Shown piece by piece: positions 1-5,262 of a stretch of DNA of 7,849 nucleotides (the stretch's first letter is position 1; the number at the start of each line of letters is the position of its first letter). The notes under the pieces were generated by a model, which had not been told where the DNA came from, made no database searches, and saw only the letters and a program-made list of their open reading frames with translations. The DNA is from Pseudomonadota bacterium (GTDB lineage: Bacteria; Pseudomonadota; Alphaproteobacteria; Rhizobiales; Rhizobiaceae): contig JAEWFU010000459.1 of assembly GCA_023388675.1 (NCBI GenBank), positions 1 through 7,849 on the forward strand, in the 5' to 3' direction. Both the position numbers and the translations under genes were made by a program.

Positions 1-38
1 GGCGTAACGGTAATGATGCCGGCCCTCAATTCGCCCAT
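1..38 (-). CDS. N-terminus of a gene leaving the left edge, probably an MBL-fold metallo-hydrolase
   Basis: Only the first 12 codons are present; they read M-G-E-L-R-A-G-I-I-T-V-T. The start is supported by a purine-rich ribosome binding site (GAGGAGA) about 5 bases upstream of the ATG at 36-38. The AGII-x-VTP type opening resembles the N-terminus of the YcbL/glyoxalase-II-like MBL-fold hydrolases common in rhizobia, which begin with a similar beta strand followed by PFQQNC. That family match is recalled from a very short stretch, and the metal-binding HxHxDH motif would lie outside the window. The gene reads in the same direction as the small gene upstream of it, but a terminator at 86-110 separates the two, so it probably has its own transcript. 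Confidence 0.45.
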   Translation of the reverse strand, partial: MGELRAGIITVT

Positions 39-85
39 GGCTGTCTCCTCTGTTACGCCACACATGGAGAGGGCGCGGATCAACG

Positions 86-110
86 AAAAGGGCGGCCGCG
101 AGGCCGCCCC
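86..110 (-). terminator. Intrinsic terminator behind the small glycine-rich gene
   Basis: A perfect 8-bp GC stem (GGGCGGCC at 90-97 pairs with GGCCGCCC at 102-109) closes a 4-base loop, GCGA. Read on the minus strand it is followed at once by TTTT (89-86), giving a short but classical Rho-independent terminator. It lies 25 bases past the stop of the 91-aa gene and ends that transcript before the next minus-strand gene begins at 38. Confidence 0.8.
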
Positions 111-134
111 CGATTTCAGGCAGAGCGGGCCGGA

Positions 135-410
135 TCAGCGATTGCCCATCTGCTTCATGATCATGCCGACGATACCGGTCAGAACGGCACCGCCCGCGCC
201 GCCGCCAACCACATCCCCCAGAATACCGCCGAGCGCACCAGCGTCGCCGCCCATGCCGCCGAGCAGCAAGCCGCCGCCAAGTCCACCCACGCCACCGGAG
301 ATGATCTTGATGACCTGGCTCATGTCGACCTGCTTGAGTGCAGCACCGATCGCCTGGCCACCGATGACCCCGGTTACAACCTGGATAATGATAGGAAGAA
401 GCGCTTCCAT
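135..410 (-). CDS. Small glycine-rich hydrophobic protein of unknown function, 91 aa
   Basis: I do not recognise a named family. The protein has a hydrophobic N-terminus (MEALLPIIIQVVTGVIGG), a short polar stretch around residues 22-38, and then about 45 residues made mostly of Gly, Ala, Leu, Val and Ile with many GG and GxxxG spacings, before a basic end (MIMKQMGNR). Such glycine-zipper segments usually pack against a membrane or against each other, so a small inner-membrane or self-assembling protein is likely. The ATG at 408-410 has an AGAGGG ribosome binding site 9 bases upstream, and the gene is followed by a clear terminator. These two signals argue that it is real even though an opposite-strand proline-rich frame of similar length exists. 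It follows ilvE by 113 bp on the same strand and could be read from the same transcript. Similar short proteins occur next to ilvE in other rhizobia as far as I recall. Confidence 0.72.
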   Translation of the reverse strand: MEALLPIIIQVVTGVIGGQAIGAALKQVDMSQVIKIISGGVGGLGGGLLLGGMGGDAGALGGILGDVVGGGAGGAVLTGIVGMIMKQMGNR

Positions 411-431
411 ATGAAGTTTCCCTCTATAACA

Positions 432-450
432 CCGGCGCGAGTCTCGCCGG
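432..450 (-). terminator. Weak hairpin in the ilvE / 91-aa gene gap
   Basis: CCGGCG at 432-437 pairs with CGCCGG at 445-450 around a 7-base loop. On the minus strand it is followed by TGTTAT, which is not a proper U-tract. It could attenuate readthrough from ilvE or have no role. The rest of the 411-523 gap shows no convincing promoter for the small gene. Confidence 0.25.
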
Positions 451-523
451 CGTCGGGAGTGGAAACCCGAATTCGACCAAAGTCAAATGGAGTGGCGACC
501 TGAGGTTGCGCGGAACAGGCGGT

Positions 524-1417
524 CTATTCGGCCGCCACTGCACGCTTAGGCTGCACCTCGGCCATATAGTCTTCCATCAGCGTCCTGGCGATCTCGCCGA
601 CCTCGAACCTGTAGGGCCCGATCTCAGAGACCGGCGTCACCTCCGCTGCGGTTCCGGTCAGGAAGGCCTGTTCGAAACCTTCGAGCTCTTCCGGCATGAT
701 CGCGCGCTCGATGACTTCCAGCCCACGTGCCTTGGCAAGGTCGATGACGGTGCGGCGGGTGATGCCGTCGAGGAAGCAGTCGGGCGTCGGCGTGTGGATC
801 TTGCCGTCCTTGACGAAGAAAACGTTCGCACCGGTCGCTTCGGCAACCTGCCCGCGCCAGTCGAGCATCAGCGCGTCGGCGTATCCCTTTGCTTCGGCTG
901 CATGTTTGGACAGCGTGCAGATCATGTAGAGGCCGGCCGCCTTGGAACGCGACGGAGCCGTGCGCGGGTCGGGACGGCGGTATTCCGCCATGTCGAGGCG
1001 GATGCCCTTCAGCTTCTGCGCGGGATCGAAGTAGCTCGGCCACTGCCAGATTGCGATCGCGCAGTTGATGCGGTTGTGCTGGGCCGAAACGCCCATCATC
1101 TCCGAGCCGCGCCACGCGATGGGGCGGACATAGGCATCGGCGAAGCCCTGCATGCGCAGCAGGTCGCGGCAGGCATCGTCGATCTCAGCCACCGAATAGG
1201 GGATTGTGAAGCCGAGGAGGCGGGCGGACTCGTGCAGGCGCTCGGTATGCTCGGTCAGCTTGAAGATCTCGCCGCCATAGGCGCGCTCCCCCTCGAACAC
1301 GGCGCTGGCATAATGCAGCCCGTGGGTCAGTACGTGAATCTTCGCCTCCGCCCATTTGACGAATTCGCCATTCATCCAGATGTGACCGTCAAGCTGGTCG
1401 AAAGGAACGGATGCCAT
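524..1417 (-). CDS. ilvE: Branched-chain amino acid aminotransferase
   Basis: This is a class IV PLP-dependent aminotransferase that catalyses the reversible last step of leucine, isoleucine and valine synthesis (2-oxo acid plus glutamate) in the cytoplasm. The 297-aa length is near the roughly 300 aa of the bacterial family. Visible landmarks are the N-terminal beta strand with DGHIWMNGEF (10-19), THGLHYASAVFEGERAY (31-47), VRPIAWRG (97-104), the probable Schiff-base lysine K159 in SRSKAAGLY, the EATGANVF block with E193 (193-200), and the phosphate-loop LTGTAAEVTPV (253-263). I chose the ATG at 1415-1417 because an AGGGAG ribosome binding site sits 6 bases before it. The longer frame from 1453 adds 12 residues not typical of the family. 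The gene is divergent from the petP-like regulator and shares its control region. D-amino acid transaminase and aminodeoxychorismate lyase are in the same fold class, but the overall match favours IlvE. Confidence 0.93.
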   Translation of the reverse strand: MASVPFDQLDGHIWMNGEFVKWAEAKIHVLTHGLHYASAVFEGERAYGGEIFKLTEHTERLHESARLLGFTIPYSVAEIDDACRDLLRMQGFADAYVRPIAWRGSEMMGVSAQHNRINCAIAIWQWPSYFDPAQKLKGIRLDMAEYRRPDPRTAPSRSKAAGLYMICTLSKHAAEAKGYADALMLDWRGQVAEATGANVFFVKDGKIHTPTPDCFLDGITRRTVIDLAKARGLEVIERAIMPEELEGFEQAFLTGTAAEVTPVSEIGPYRFEVGEIARTLMEDYMAEVQPKRAVAAE

Positions 1418-1592
1418 AGATGTCTCCCTAGAGGCCCAAGGCCCTGTTTTCATTGGACGCGCGGTGCGGGATCGCCTAACCGGATACGCCGGACCGCAAC
1501 TTTATGCCGAAAGCGAGGCAAGTTGAAGGAAGTTCCGGGTAAGCAGCCCTTCGCTTTTCTTTTCGTTCGCATTCCGGCCGAAAGATTGGCAA

Positions 1593-1621
1593 AAATTACC
1601 ATCGGACCGAATTTATGTCAA
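1593..1621 (-). promoter_or_regulatory. Likely ilvE promoter
   Basis: On the minus strand TTGACA (1621-1616) is a perfect -35 box. It is followed 17 bases later by TAATTT (1598-1593), a moderate -10 box (3 of 6 to consensus). Transcription would begin near 1586 and give a leader of about 170 bases before the ilvE ATG. The -35 box lies inside the left arm and spacer of the large inverted repeat at 1608-1640, so a protein bound there should block or alter this promoter. Confidence 0.45.
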
Positions 1622-1640
1622 CAAGGCTGACATAAATTCG
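1608..1640. promoter_or_regulatory. Perfect inverted repeat in the ilvE/petP divergent region, likely operator
   Basis: CGAATTTATGTCA (1608-1620) is exactly reverse-complemented by TGACATAAATTCG (1628-1640) around a 7-base spacer, ACAAGGC. Arm centres are 20 bp apart, about two helical turns, as expected for a dimeric helix-turn-helix regulator. It is much more AT-rich than the flanking DNA. It ends 24 bases before the petP-like start codon and overlaps the predicted ilvE -35 box. The most economical reading is an operator for the adjacent MarR protein that controls itself and ilvE. Binding by PetR or by a distant regulator is also possible. Confidence 0.75.
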
Positions 1641-1664
1641 ACGGACAGGAATGACGAGCAGGAT

Positions 1665-2198
1665 ATGACGCAGCATCCGGAGCGGAACGAAGACCCGATA
1701 AAATCGGCGTTGACGGGAGAAGACGGCATCGATTTCGCCATCATCGAGCTGTTCTTTTTCGCCTATCGAGACTTCACCTCCGACCCTGATCAGATCCTCG
1801 GCGAATACGCCTTCGGCCGTGCGCACCATCGGGTCCTGCACTTCGTCAACCGCAGACCGGGCCTCACCGTGGCCGAGCTTCTCGACGTACTCAAGATCAC
1901 CAAGCAGAGCCTTGCACGGGTGTTGAAGCAGTTGATCGACACAGGCCACATCGTTCAGGTGCAGGGCCCACGCGACAGGCGCCAGCGCGAGCTTTATCCC
2001 ACGGCGAAGGGCCGCAACCTCGCGCTTGCGCTGGCAGCGCCCCAATCCCGCCGCATCGCCGCTGCATTGGCGGAAGCGACACCCGGCGACCGCGCTACAG
2101 TCGAGCGTTTTCTCCTAGGCATGGTCAATTCCGAGCAGCGCGCGCAGATCGACGATCAGACCGCAACCGGGGATGACCGGCGCAGGGAGGCAGGCTAG
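1665..2198 (+). CDS. petP: MarR-family transcriptional regulator, PetP-like
   Basis: This 177-aa winged-helix DNA-binding protein has an N-terminal helical dimerisation region, then LTVAELLDVLKITKQSLARVLKQL (67-90) as the helix-turn-helix, and a wing around 97-116 carrying the MarR hallmark D-x-R (D104, R106) before the ELYPTAKG strand. The wing motif GPRDRRQRELYPTAKG is typical of this family. Position directly ahead of an OmpR-type regulator matches the petP-petR pair first described in Rhodobacter capsulatus, and the symbol rests on that arrangement and domain type. The ATG has only a close AGG (1660-1662) as a ribosome binding site, which is weak, yet no other start in frame looks better. 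Effector and target genes cannot be read from the sequence. The inverted repeat just upstream suggests autoregulation and control of divergent ilvE. Confidence 0.88.
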   Translation: MTQHPERNEDPIKSALTGEDGIDFAIIELFFFAYRDFTSDPDQILGEYAFGRAHHRVLHFVNRRPGLTVAELLDVLKITKQSLARVLKQLIDTGHIVQVQGPRDRRQRELYPTAKGRNLALALAAPQSRRIAAALAEATPGDRATVERFLLGMVNSEQRAQIDDQTATGDDRRREAG

Positions 2199-2239
2199 GA
2201 TCGCCGCAGGTAGGGGCATTGCACTTGAAGGACTTGCCT

Positions 2240-2944
2240 ATGACGCAGGATTCGCACGTACCGGGCGACGATGCCCCCCATCTTCTCGTGGTCGACGACG
2301 ACACTCGCATCCGCACCCTGCTGAAGCAGTTCCTGAGCGAAAACGGCTATCGCATCACCGTGGCCGGCAATGCGGACGAGGCGCGGCGCAAGCTGGCCGG
2401 GCTCGACTTCGACCTGATCGTGCTCGATGTGATGATGCCGGGAGAGAGCGGCGTGCAGCTCACGCAATCGCTGCGCGAGCAGAAGAACGTGCCGATCCTG
2501 ATGCTGACTGCACTGTCGGAAACGGACAGCCGGGTGGCCGGCCTTGAGGCCGGCGCGGACGACTACCTGCCCAAGCCGTTCGACCCCCGCGAGTTGCTGC
2601 TGCGGCTCAACAACATCCTGCGCCGCGGCGGCCCGCAGCAGACGCCGAAGCTGGAGCAGATCGTTTTCGGACCCTACACGTTCCAGATCGCCCGGCGCGA
2701 ACTCAAGCGCGGCGGCGAAATCCTGAAGCTGACCGACCGCGAACAGGAGATTCTGGTCATCTTCGCCGAGCGGGCCGGCGATACGATCCCGAGGCACGAG
2801 CTGGTCGGCTCGGATGCGGAGGTCGGCGAGCGCACTATCGACGTGCAGATCAACCGCTTGCGGCGCAAGATCGAGCGCGACCCGTCCAATCCGGTGTGGC
2901 TGCAGACGGTGCGCGGTGTTGGATACAGGCTCAGTGTCGAATAG
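2240..2944 (+). CDS. petR: OmpR-family response regulator, PetR-like
   Basis: This 234-aa two-component output protein has a receiver domain at about 14-128. It contains the acidic pair D19/D20 in LLVVDDD, the phospho-acceptor D63 in VLDVMMPG, the switch threonine T90 in LMLTA and the conserved lysine K112 in PKPF. A C-terminal winged helix (about 140-233) ends in the standard RRKIERDP and VRGVGYRL blocks. The ATG at 2240 is chosen because GAAGGA lies 7 bases upstream; a TTG at 2219 would add seven residues outside the domain. The gene follows the petP-like gene by 41 bp and precedes the sensor kinase by 47 bp, so the three are probably co-transcribed. The R. capsulatus PetR homologue is needed for respiratory and photosynthetic growth; the role here is inferred to be a broad one but is not shown. 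Confidence 0.93.
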   Translation: MTQDSHVPGDDAPHLLVVDDDTRIRTLLKQFLSENGYRITVAGNADEARRKLAGLDFDLIVLDVMMPGESGVQLTQSLREQKNVPILMLTALSETDSRVAGLEAGADDYLPKPFDPRELLLRLNNILRRGGPQQTPKLEQIVFGPYTFQIARRELKRGGEILKLTDREQEILVIFAERAGDTIPRHELVGSDAEVGERTIDVQINRLRRKIERDPSNPVWLQTVRGVGYRLSVE

Positions 2945-2961
2945 ACTGACGTCTCGGATGT

Positions 2962-2989
2962 GCCCTTGAGACCGGGCGCGGGAAAGGGC
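2962..2989 (+). other. Hairpin that would cover the kinase ribosome binding site
   Basis: GCCCTT (2962-2967) can pair with AAGGGC (2984-2989) across a 16-base loop. The 3' arm contains the purine-rich stretch (AAAGGG, 2983-2988) that serves as ribosome binding site for the kinase ATG at 2992. This could lower kinase translation relative to the response regulator. A 6-bp stem with this loop may also be chance in GC-rich DNA. Confidence 0.3.
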
Positions 2990-2991
2990 TG

Positions 2992-4404
2992 ATGGCGAGT
3001 TCCGACACACCGGCGCGCGAAGAGTCAGAACGGGCCGGCGGATATCTGCGCCCGCTGGCCGGCTTGTGGAACGGGTTCGGCCGCATCTGGCGGGTGGTGG
3101 CCCGCTATCTTCCCAAACGGCTTTACGCGCGTTCGCTCATCATCGTCATCGCGCCGATGATCCTGCTGCAATCCGTGATTGCTTTCGCGTTCATGGAACG
3201 ACACTGGCAGACGGTCACCCAGCGTCTTTCGGCAGCGGTCACGCGCGACATCGCCGCAGTCATCGACATGATCGAGACCTATCCCCCCGGCGACAACTAT
3301 GCCGACGTGATCCGCATCGCGCAGGAGCGGCTGCAGCTCAAGATCGACATCCTGCCGCCCGATCCCCTGCCCGCCCCCGGGCCCAAGCCGTTCTTCTCGA
3401 TCCTCGACTACTTCCTGAGCGAGCAGATCAACCAGCAGATCAACCGGCCGTTCTGGATCGACACGGTCGGCGCCTCCAACATCGTGGAAATACGCGTGCG
3501 GCTGGAGGACAAGGTGCTGCGCGTCTTCGCCCGCCGCAGCCAGACCTACGCTTCGAACACTCATATCTTCCTGCTGTGGATGGTCGGCAGTTCGCTGGTG
3601 CTCATTGCGATTGCCGTCGCCTTCCTGCGCAACCAGATCAGGCCGATCCTGCGCCTCGCTGAAGCCGCCGAGAGCTTCGGCAAGGGGCGACCGACACCGA
3701 GCGACTTCCGGCCGCGCGGCGCGGAAGAGGTGCGTCGCGCCGGTGCCGCCTTCATCCAGATGCGCGAGCGCATTGAGCGCCAGATCGAGCAGCGTACCGC
3801 GATGCTGACAGGCGTCAGCCACGACCTGCGCACCATCCTCACCCGCTTCAAGCTACAGCTTGCGCTGGGCGGCTCGAAGACGGACCACGAAGCGCTAGAC
3901 CAGGACATCGACGACATGCAGTCGATGCTGGAGGGGTATCTCGCCTTCGCGCGCGGGGAGGCCGGCGAAGACACCGGCCAGTTCGACATTGCAGCCTTCA
4001 TGGACAAGCTGTCGGAAGAAGCGAAGCTGCGCAAGCGCACGCTCACGACCTCGCTGACCGGCAACCCGGAAGTCTATGTGCGGCCCAACGCCTTCTCGCG
4101 CCTGCTGTCGAACGTTGTCGGCAATGCCTTCCGCTACGCCAAGGCCGTCAACATCAAGGCCACCCACGCGCGCGGATCGCTGCTGGTCATCGTCGACGAT
4201 GACGGGCCCGGAATACCCGCGGAGAAGCGCGAGGAGGTGTTCAAGCCCTTTTACCGGCTCGACGACGCCCGCAATCAGGATTCCGGCGGCACGGGCCTCG
4301 GCCTGTCCATCGCGCGTGACATCGCCCGCAGCCACGGCGGCGACATCACGCTCGACGACAGTCCGCTCGGCGGCCTGCGTGCCGTCATCCGTATTCCGGC
4401 CTGA
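2992..4404 (+). CDS. Membrane-bound sensor histidine kinase, EnvZ type
   Basis: This 470-aa protein is the probable partner of the upstream response regulator. Order of parts: a cytoplasmic N-terminal extension of about 45 residues, a first membrane helix at about 47-68, a periplasmic region of roughly 120 residues (69-189), a second membrane helix at about 191-212, and a HAMP linker starting near NQIRPILRLAEAAESFG. The dimerisation/phospho-acceptor helix follows with H277 in GVSHDLRTILTRFKLQL. The ATP-binding domain has an N box (N374, N378 in LLSNVVGNAFRYAK), a G1 box DDGPGI with D403, and a G2 box GGTGLGLSI (432-440). The H-D-L-R-T-x-L-T-R block is EnvZ-like. All catalytic motifs are present. 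The periplasmic region has no domain I recognise and contains a Pro-rich loop (PPDPLPAPGPKP, 122-133); the signal is unknown. The stop codon is 6 bp from that of the convergent FAH gene. Confidence 0.92.
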   Translation: MASSDTPAREESERAGGYLRPLAGLWNGFGRIWRVVARYLPKRLYARSLIIVIAPMILLQSVIAFAFMERHWQTVTQRLSAAVTRDIAAVIDMIETYPPGDNYADVIRIAQERLQLKIDILPPDPLPAPGPKPFFSILDYFLSEQINQQINRPFWIDTVGASNIVEIRVRLEDKVLRVFARRSQTYASNTHIFLLWMVGSSLVLIAIAVAFLRNQIRPILRLAEAAESFGKGRPTPSDFRPRGAEEVRRAGAAFIQMRERIERQIEQRTAMLTGVSHDLRTILTRFKLQLALGGSKTDHEALDQDIDDMQSMLEGYLAFARGEAGEDTGQFDIAAFMDKLSEEAKLRKRTLTTSLTGNPEVYVRPNAFSRLLSNVVGNAFRYAKAVNIKATHARGSLLVIVDDDGPGIPAEKREEVFKPFYRLDDARNQDSGGTGLGLSIARDIARSHGGDITLDDSPLGGLRAVIRIPA

Positions 4405-4419
4405 GACCGGTCAGGCGGG
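4396..4419. terminator. Possible two-way hairpin formed by the stop codons of two convergent genes
   Basis: GCCTGA (4399-4404) pairs with TCAGGC (4411-4416) around the loop GACCGG. After one G-G mismatch, CC/GG extends the stem (4396-4397 with 4418-4419). The TGA of the kinase gene and the TGA of the minus-strand FAH gene are exactly opposite each other in the stem. No U-tract follows on either strand, so termination would be inefficient or would rely on Rho. Confidence 0.35.
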
Positions 4420-5106
4420 GCGTTCGCCGATCTTCACCGTAAGGGGCTCGAGGCCGTCGATGGTGCCGACCAGTTCGTCGCCCGGCTGGACGGGGCCGAC
4501 GCCATGCGGCGTGCCGGTGAGGATGATGTCGCCAGCCTTGAGCTCGAACAGCGTCGACAGGTTGGCGATGATCTCCGGCACGCGCCAGATCAGCAGCTCG
4601 ATGTCGGATTCCTGCTTCGCCTCGCCATTGACGGTCAGCTTGATCGCACCTTTGGAGATGTGGCCGACCTTCTCCACCGGCGAAAGCGGACCGCACGGGC
4701 AGGACTGATCGAACGACTTGGCGATCTCCCACGGCTTGCCGTTGCCCTGGATGTCGCGCCGGGTCATGTCCAGGCCGGTGCCGTAGCCCCAGATGTGATT
4801 GAGCGCGTCGCTCTCGGCGATGTTGTAGCCGCCCGACTTGAGCGCGATGACCATCTCCATCTCGTGATGGAAATTCTCGGTGATCGTCGGATAGGAGATC
4901 GTGGACCCGCTCTCCACCACGGAATCCGCCGGCTTCTGGAAGAAGATCGGGGGATCACGCCCCTCGTCGCCACCCATCTCGCGAACATGCGCGACGTAGT
5001 TTCGGCCGACGCAATAGATGCGCCTTACCGGAAAGCGCTCCTTGCTGCCTGAAACGGCCAGGCTGGCCTGTTCAGGCGCGTCGATCACATATCCGTTGCT
5101 GGCCAT
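4411..5106 (-). CDS. Fumarylacetoacetate hydrolase family protein, fumarylpyruvate hydrolase-like
   Basis: This 231-aa cytoplasmic metal-dependent C-C bond hydrolase belongs to the group acting on acylpyruvates. It reads VGRNYVAHVREMG (33-45), then FFQKPADSVV (55-64), the metal-ligand block HHEMEMVIAL with E82 and E84 (80-89), YGTGLDMTRRDIQ with the third acidic ligand D113 (108-120), the lysine K130 in AKSFD, and TGTPHGVGPV (197-206). These blocks match the short FAH enzymes typified by NagK, which splits fumarylpyruvate into fumarate and pyruvate in gentisate breakdown. Length matches the single-domain group and not full-length FAH. The start at 5104-5106 has a perfect AAGGAGG 5 bases upstream; a longer frame from 5148 is less likely. 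No gentisate dioxygenase or maleylpyruvate isomerase lies in the window, so the true substrate could be another acylpyruvate or oxaloacetate. It is divergent from the ABC importer. Confidence 0.88.
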   Translation of the reverse strand: MASNGYVIDAPEQASLAVSGSKERFPVRRIYCVGRNYVAHVREMGGDEGRDPPIFFQKPADSVVESGSTISYPTITENFHHEMEMVIALKSGGYNIAESDALNHIWGYGTGLDMTRRDIQGNGKPWEIAKSFDQSCPCGPLSPVEKVGHISKGAIKLTVNGEAKQESDIELLIWRVPEIIANLSTLFELKAGDIILTGTPHGVGPVQPGDELVGTIDGLEPLTVKIGERPA

Positions 5107-5142
5107 CGTCTCCTCCTTGGTAAAGCCATATCGCGAGGCATA

Positions 5143-5167
5143 ATGCACATTAAGAAACTTGGTGCAT
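5143..5167. promoter_or_regulatory. Inverted repeat in the FAH/importer divergent region, candidate operator
   Basis: ATGCAC (5143-5148) and GTGCAT (5162-5167) form perfect 6-bp arms with a 13-base AT-rich spacer. The repeat lies just upstream of the predicted importer -35 box. It also falls across a possible minus-strand promoter for the FAH gene (TTGATG at 5174-5169, CATTAT at 5149-5144, 19-base spacing). A regulator binding here could act on both directions. No regulator gene for it is in the window. Confidence 0.4.
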
Positions 5168-5181
5168 CAAAAAATAGGTTT

Positions 5182-5211
5182 TTGACACCCAACGCCAGAA
5201 ATGTAGATTAT
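5182..5211 (+). promoter_or_regulatory. Likely promoter of the ABC importer operon
   Basis: TTGACA at 5182-5187 is a perfect -35 box. Two overlapping -10 candidates follow: TAGATT (5204-5209, 16-base spacing) and GATTAT (5206-5211, 18-base spacing), each 4 of 6 to consensus. The region is AT-rich against its surroundings, and the predicted start near 5217 leaves a leader of about 45 bases to the binding-protein ATG. Confidence 0.55.
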
Positions 5212-5262
5212 GTGAGCCGCAGGGTCGGGAGGACCTTGCAAGGCAAACAGGGAGGAATGACC

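Noticed and set aside
13..414. Plus-strand proline-rich frame of 133 codons opposite the 91-aa gene
   Set aside because: Its PPSP-type composition is the reverse of glycine codons. The minus-strand gene has a ribosome binding site and terminator that fit, and the plus frame has none.
1509..1557. Possible plus-strand terminator (AAAGCGA / TCGCTTT followed by a T-rich run)
   Set aside because: The loop is about 34 bases, no plus-strand gene ends here, and the T-run is interrupted by C.
506..1630. Plus-strand open frame of 374 codons opposite ilvE
   Set aside because: It is the mirror of a strongly recognised aminotransferase in GC-rich DNA, its translation shows no domain, it has no fitting ribosome binding site, and it runs through the operator region.
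2219..2239. TTG start adding seven residues to the response regulator
   Set aside because: The ATG at 2240 has a better-spaced GAAGGA site, and the extra residues lie outside the receiver domain.
3025..3822. Minus-strand frame of 265 codons opposite the kinase gene
   Set aside because: The plus strand encodes a complete kinase with all motifs, and the opposite translation shows no recognisable domain.
5143..5262. Longer N-terminus for the binding protein starting at 5143
   Set aside because: It would translate through the promoter and bury the signal peptide 40 residues inside the protein.
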